64,000 nt of DNA from Climacteris rufus (taxonomy: Eukaryota; Chordata; Aves; Passeriformes; Climacteridae): NCBI GenBank assembly GCA_013398175.1, contig VZRZ01000222.1, forward strand, positions 892,655 through 956,654, written 5' to 3'. Below are positions 61,818 to 64,000 of this stretch, piece after piece (position 1 is the stretch's first letter; each line of letters opens with the position of its first letter). The notes below the pieces were generated by a model, which worked only from the letters and a program-made list of their open reading frames with translations, ran no database searches and was not told the origin of the DNA. A program made the position numbers and the translations under genes.

Positions 61818-64000
61818 GAAGGTGTTGGAATTGCTCCAAACTTGAATTCTCCTACAGATCATTAAAATGCCCACTTTAGCAAGTAGCATGATGCAACAAC
61901 AGTGGACCTTACAAAAGGAAACGGGTTGGCTCAACCACAAGACAGAAAATTATCCAACTGGATAGACTCTGAATAAACTTCTGAGTTTGGAATTTTATAG
62001 AAGGAGTAAGAAGAAAATAGACAAAAAAATAAAAAAACACTCATGTATCAAGGAATGCTAATTTTGCATTCTTCAGCAAGACTCCTGCTAGGTCTTGAAC
62101 ATATCCTCCTTTGAAATGATGTTTGCAAGCATGAAATCTAATATAGTATTGGTGTCAGGTAAAGAATGCAGTGTCTCATTACGTACAGTAAGATAGCTTA
62201 CAAGCAGCTCAAAGAAGGAAGATATTCTCCCATTGCTCAATGAAATTTTTATTCTGCTGTTAAAAGTTCAAGAAGTCCAGCCAACTTTTAAAACAGCTGA
62301 GCTCCCTTCAATTCTCTCTCCCTCTCAACCTTCTACTAACTAACATGTTTTCCTTTAAAACTTGATGGAATTTCTGAGCATTCTGGATTGGGTTTTTTCC
62401 TAAAATAAATGAAACTGTAAAGCTGTGGGCACATTTTGTCAGATAGGTGTGTCACCTTGTGATTCTGCCAGACACCAGAGCTATAGAATAATGAAGATCA
62501 ATAACAGTGCAGAAATCAGAAGCAGAGGACAGCACTTTCACAGTTTGGTTTGATTTGTTACAGTCATTTTATATTAAAGCCACTGAATTAGAAAAGAAGC
62601 AAGTGACTATTTTAAGAACCTTTTCCAATTGCTAAAGATCTCGGTGAATTTTACAAAAACAAAAAGGTTTTCCACAGATAAACAACAAACTTTTTATATA
62701 CTTTGCCAAACTCCAACATAGCAGTGTGCCATGATAGTCTTTCACAGACGTCTGAGGTTCTTCTTCTGAGAAGAAGAAGAACTTCTTCTGAGGTTCCCAG
62801 GAAGGTTCCTAAGCACAGTTTCATAACAGTGTGCAACCTCCTACAGAAAATTAGGCAGCTGTTAATTAATGTGGGATTGCCTTTAGCACAGAAGGTTACC
62901 AGGAATTTCCTAACAAGATAAACTCAAGATGAAGCAGCACAAAAAAGTAACTGAGATTAACTGAGGATATCAAGAATTAAATCTGCTGATTGAGACTGCT
63001 TGTGCTGCAAGAGAGACAAACTTATTTTGTTTCCTGCAGAAATAAGAATACTATTGTTCAGCCCATAAACACAAGCCTGCATTGACAATCTGCCTTAGTT
63101 TTCCTCAGCGTAACCTTCTGCACATTACCATTTTCGACTTAAAACTACCTGAACCAAAGAGGCCTCAAATGCAGGCACCTTCCTAAACACTTTTATCAGA
63201 GACAACAGGAGATTAGAGGTTAAAATAGTTCTAGCAATGTCAGTTTTCACTCAGATACTCGAGCAAATTTTTAATCCACTCCCACTTTTCCTAAAGAGAA
63301 AGAGGTTATCGCATGCGAGAACTTTTCCCCCAATTTTTATGCACATTAAGTAAAAGCCAGTGTTCCCCATTTAAAATTTTGCATAGCAGCGCACAAACTC
63401 CAAAAACTCTACAGTCTAATAAAAAAGACAGAGAAGATTATTTTCAGAGGATACCACAAAACCATATAAAGAACTAACCAAAACGCACGGCTTTTCAAAG
63501 TCCTTGGCCGAAAGAGACAGTTTCTGTATATTTTATATAGATACAAAAAGGAAAGGGAGCTCTAATGTAAGAAGAGAGTCTACTGAGAGGAAGGGACAGG
63601 TTGTTCTCAGCAGGCTTGAATATGAACAAACTCACAGGCAAGCTTTGAACCTTACCTCGTAATTGGTGTTGATATAAGAAGACTGACTATGTGCAAGAAA
63701 GGAAGATGATGCCCCCGTCCCTGAGGCATGCACTTCAAACCTGATTGAGAGAAATTTTTCCCTTGGTACAATCATTTCTACTTCAGTGAAACTCCAGCAT
63801 AACAAGCATTTTATATGCACTGCAAAGGGACCAGAATACTAATTTCTAAATGGAAAATGATAAACCTCTTCCTCTATTTAGGCTTGTGGCTATGAAAGGG
63901 AAGGCAGGGATGGATGAAACTCCAAACAGAAATGCCTCTGCAGAGATGAAGGCATTCAATATCCATTAAAGACACAAGTTCTTTACCACAAATAAATTCC
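61818..64000. other. 2.2 kb of unique, non-genic sequence
   Basis: No gene or transposon recognised. Open frames are 61-72 codons. A perfect 11-bp hairpin and a flanking direct repeat lie at 62751-62796. The window ends in unique AT-rich sequence. Confidence 0.5.
62757..62782. repeat. Perfect 11-bp inverted repeat
   Basis: GTTCTTCTTCT and its exact complement AGAAGAAGAAC are separated by the four bases GAGA. A direct repeat TCTGAGGTTC surrounds it (62751-62760 and 62787-62796). It probably arose by slippage and inversion in a GAA/TTC-type run. Confidence 0.85.

Noticed and set aside
61303..61839. Minus-strand frame of 178 codons and plus-strand frame of 139 codons
   Set aside because: They cover the LTR-like segment, overlap each other on opposite strands and have low-complexity composition.
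1..64000. CRISPR arrays, bacterial operons, phage, plasmid or rRNA features
   Set aside because: None present; codon content, repeats and LTRs are those of a vertebrate nuclear genome.

Overview
The window looks like bird nuclear DNA, most likely from a songbird (passerine). The evidence is the repeat content: several CR1 LINE copies with the avian 3' end (ATTCTATGATTCTATGA-type in sense), several endogenous-retrovirus LTRs of avian style, and one short tRNA-headed SINE with a CR1-like tail, a combination I associate with songbirds (TguSINE1-like). The family names are recalled, not searched.

I see no convincing host protein-coding gene. Open frames are short (at most 198 codons), and the longest ones are antisense to a CR1 copy or lie over an LTR. 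The window is therefore either intergenic or inside a long intron; the sequence alone does not decide which.

Layout. 0-2.5 kb: an ancient LINE relic (about 160-390), then two solo-LTR candidates close together (1294-1648 and 1740-2431), both with recognisable target-site duplications. 2.5-33 kb: mostly AT-rich unique sequence with simple repeats, a CR1 tail (about 14.45 kb), a tRNA/CR1 SINE (15.34-15.47 kb), a 37-bp CR1 end (24.26 kb) and a faint LINE relic (about 25.1-25.3 kb). 33.3-35.5 kb: a degraded CR1 whose catalytic residues are lost, followed in the same orientation by a much older CR1-like copy. 35.5-55 kb: quiet sequence with one CR1 at 42.1-42.4 kb and a small SOX/homeodomain-like motif array at 40.17-40.22 kb. 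55-62 kb: a dense repeat cluster holding a clean 451-bp solo LTR (55257-55707), a minus-strand CR1 (56.58-58.81 kb) interrupted by a 1053-bp ERVL-like LTR, two more CR1 pieces, an unclassified GC-rich block, and another LTR-like segment (about 61.03-61.81 kb). 62-64 kb: unique sequence with one short hairpin.

Nothing here acts as a gene system; the content is a record of retrotransposition. The CR1 copies carry remnants of reverse transcriptase, and the SINE tail resembles the CR1 3' end, consistent with SINE mobilisation by CR1 enzymes. The nested insertion gives a relative order: the CR1 at 56.6 kb is older than the LTR inside it. I did not find a new biological system; the items most worth checking are the SINE, the nested LTR, the LTR with a 10-bp-periodic 3' end, and the unclassified GC-rich block at 60.26-60.65 kb.
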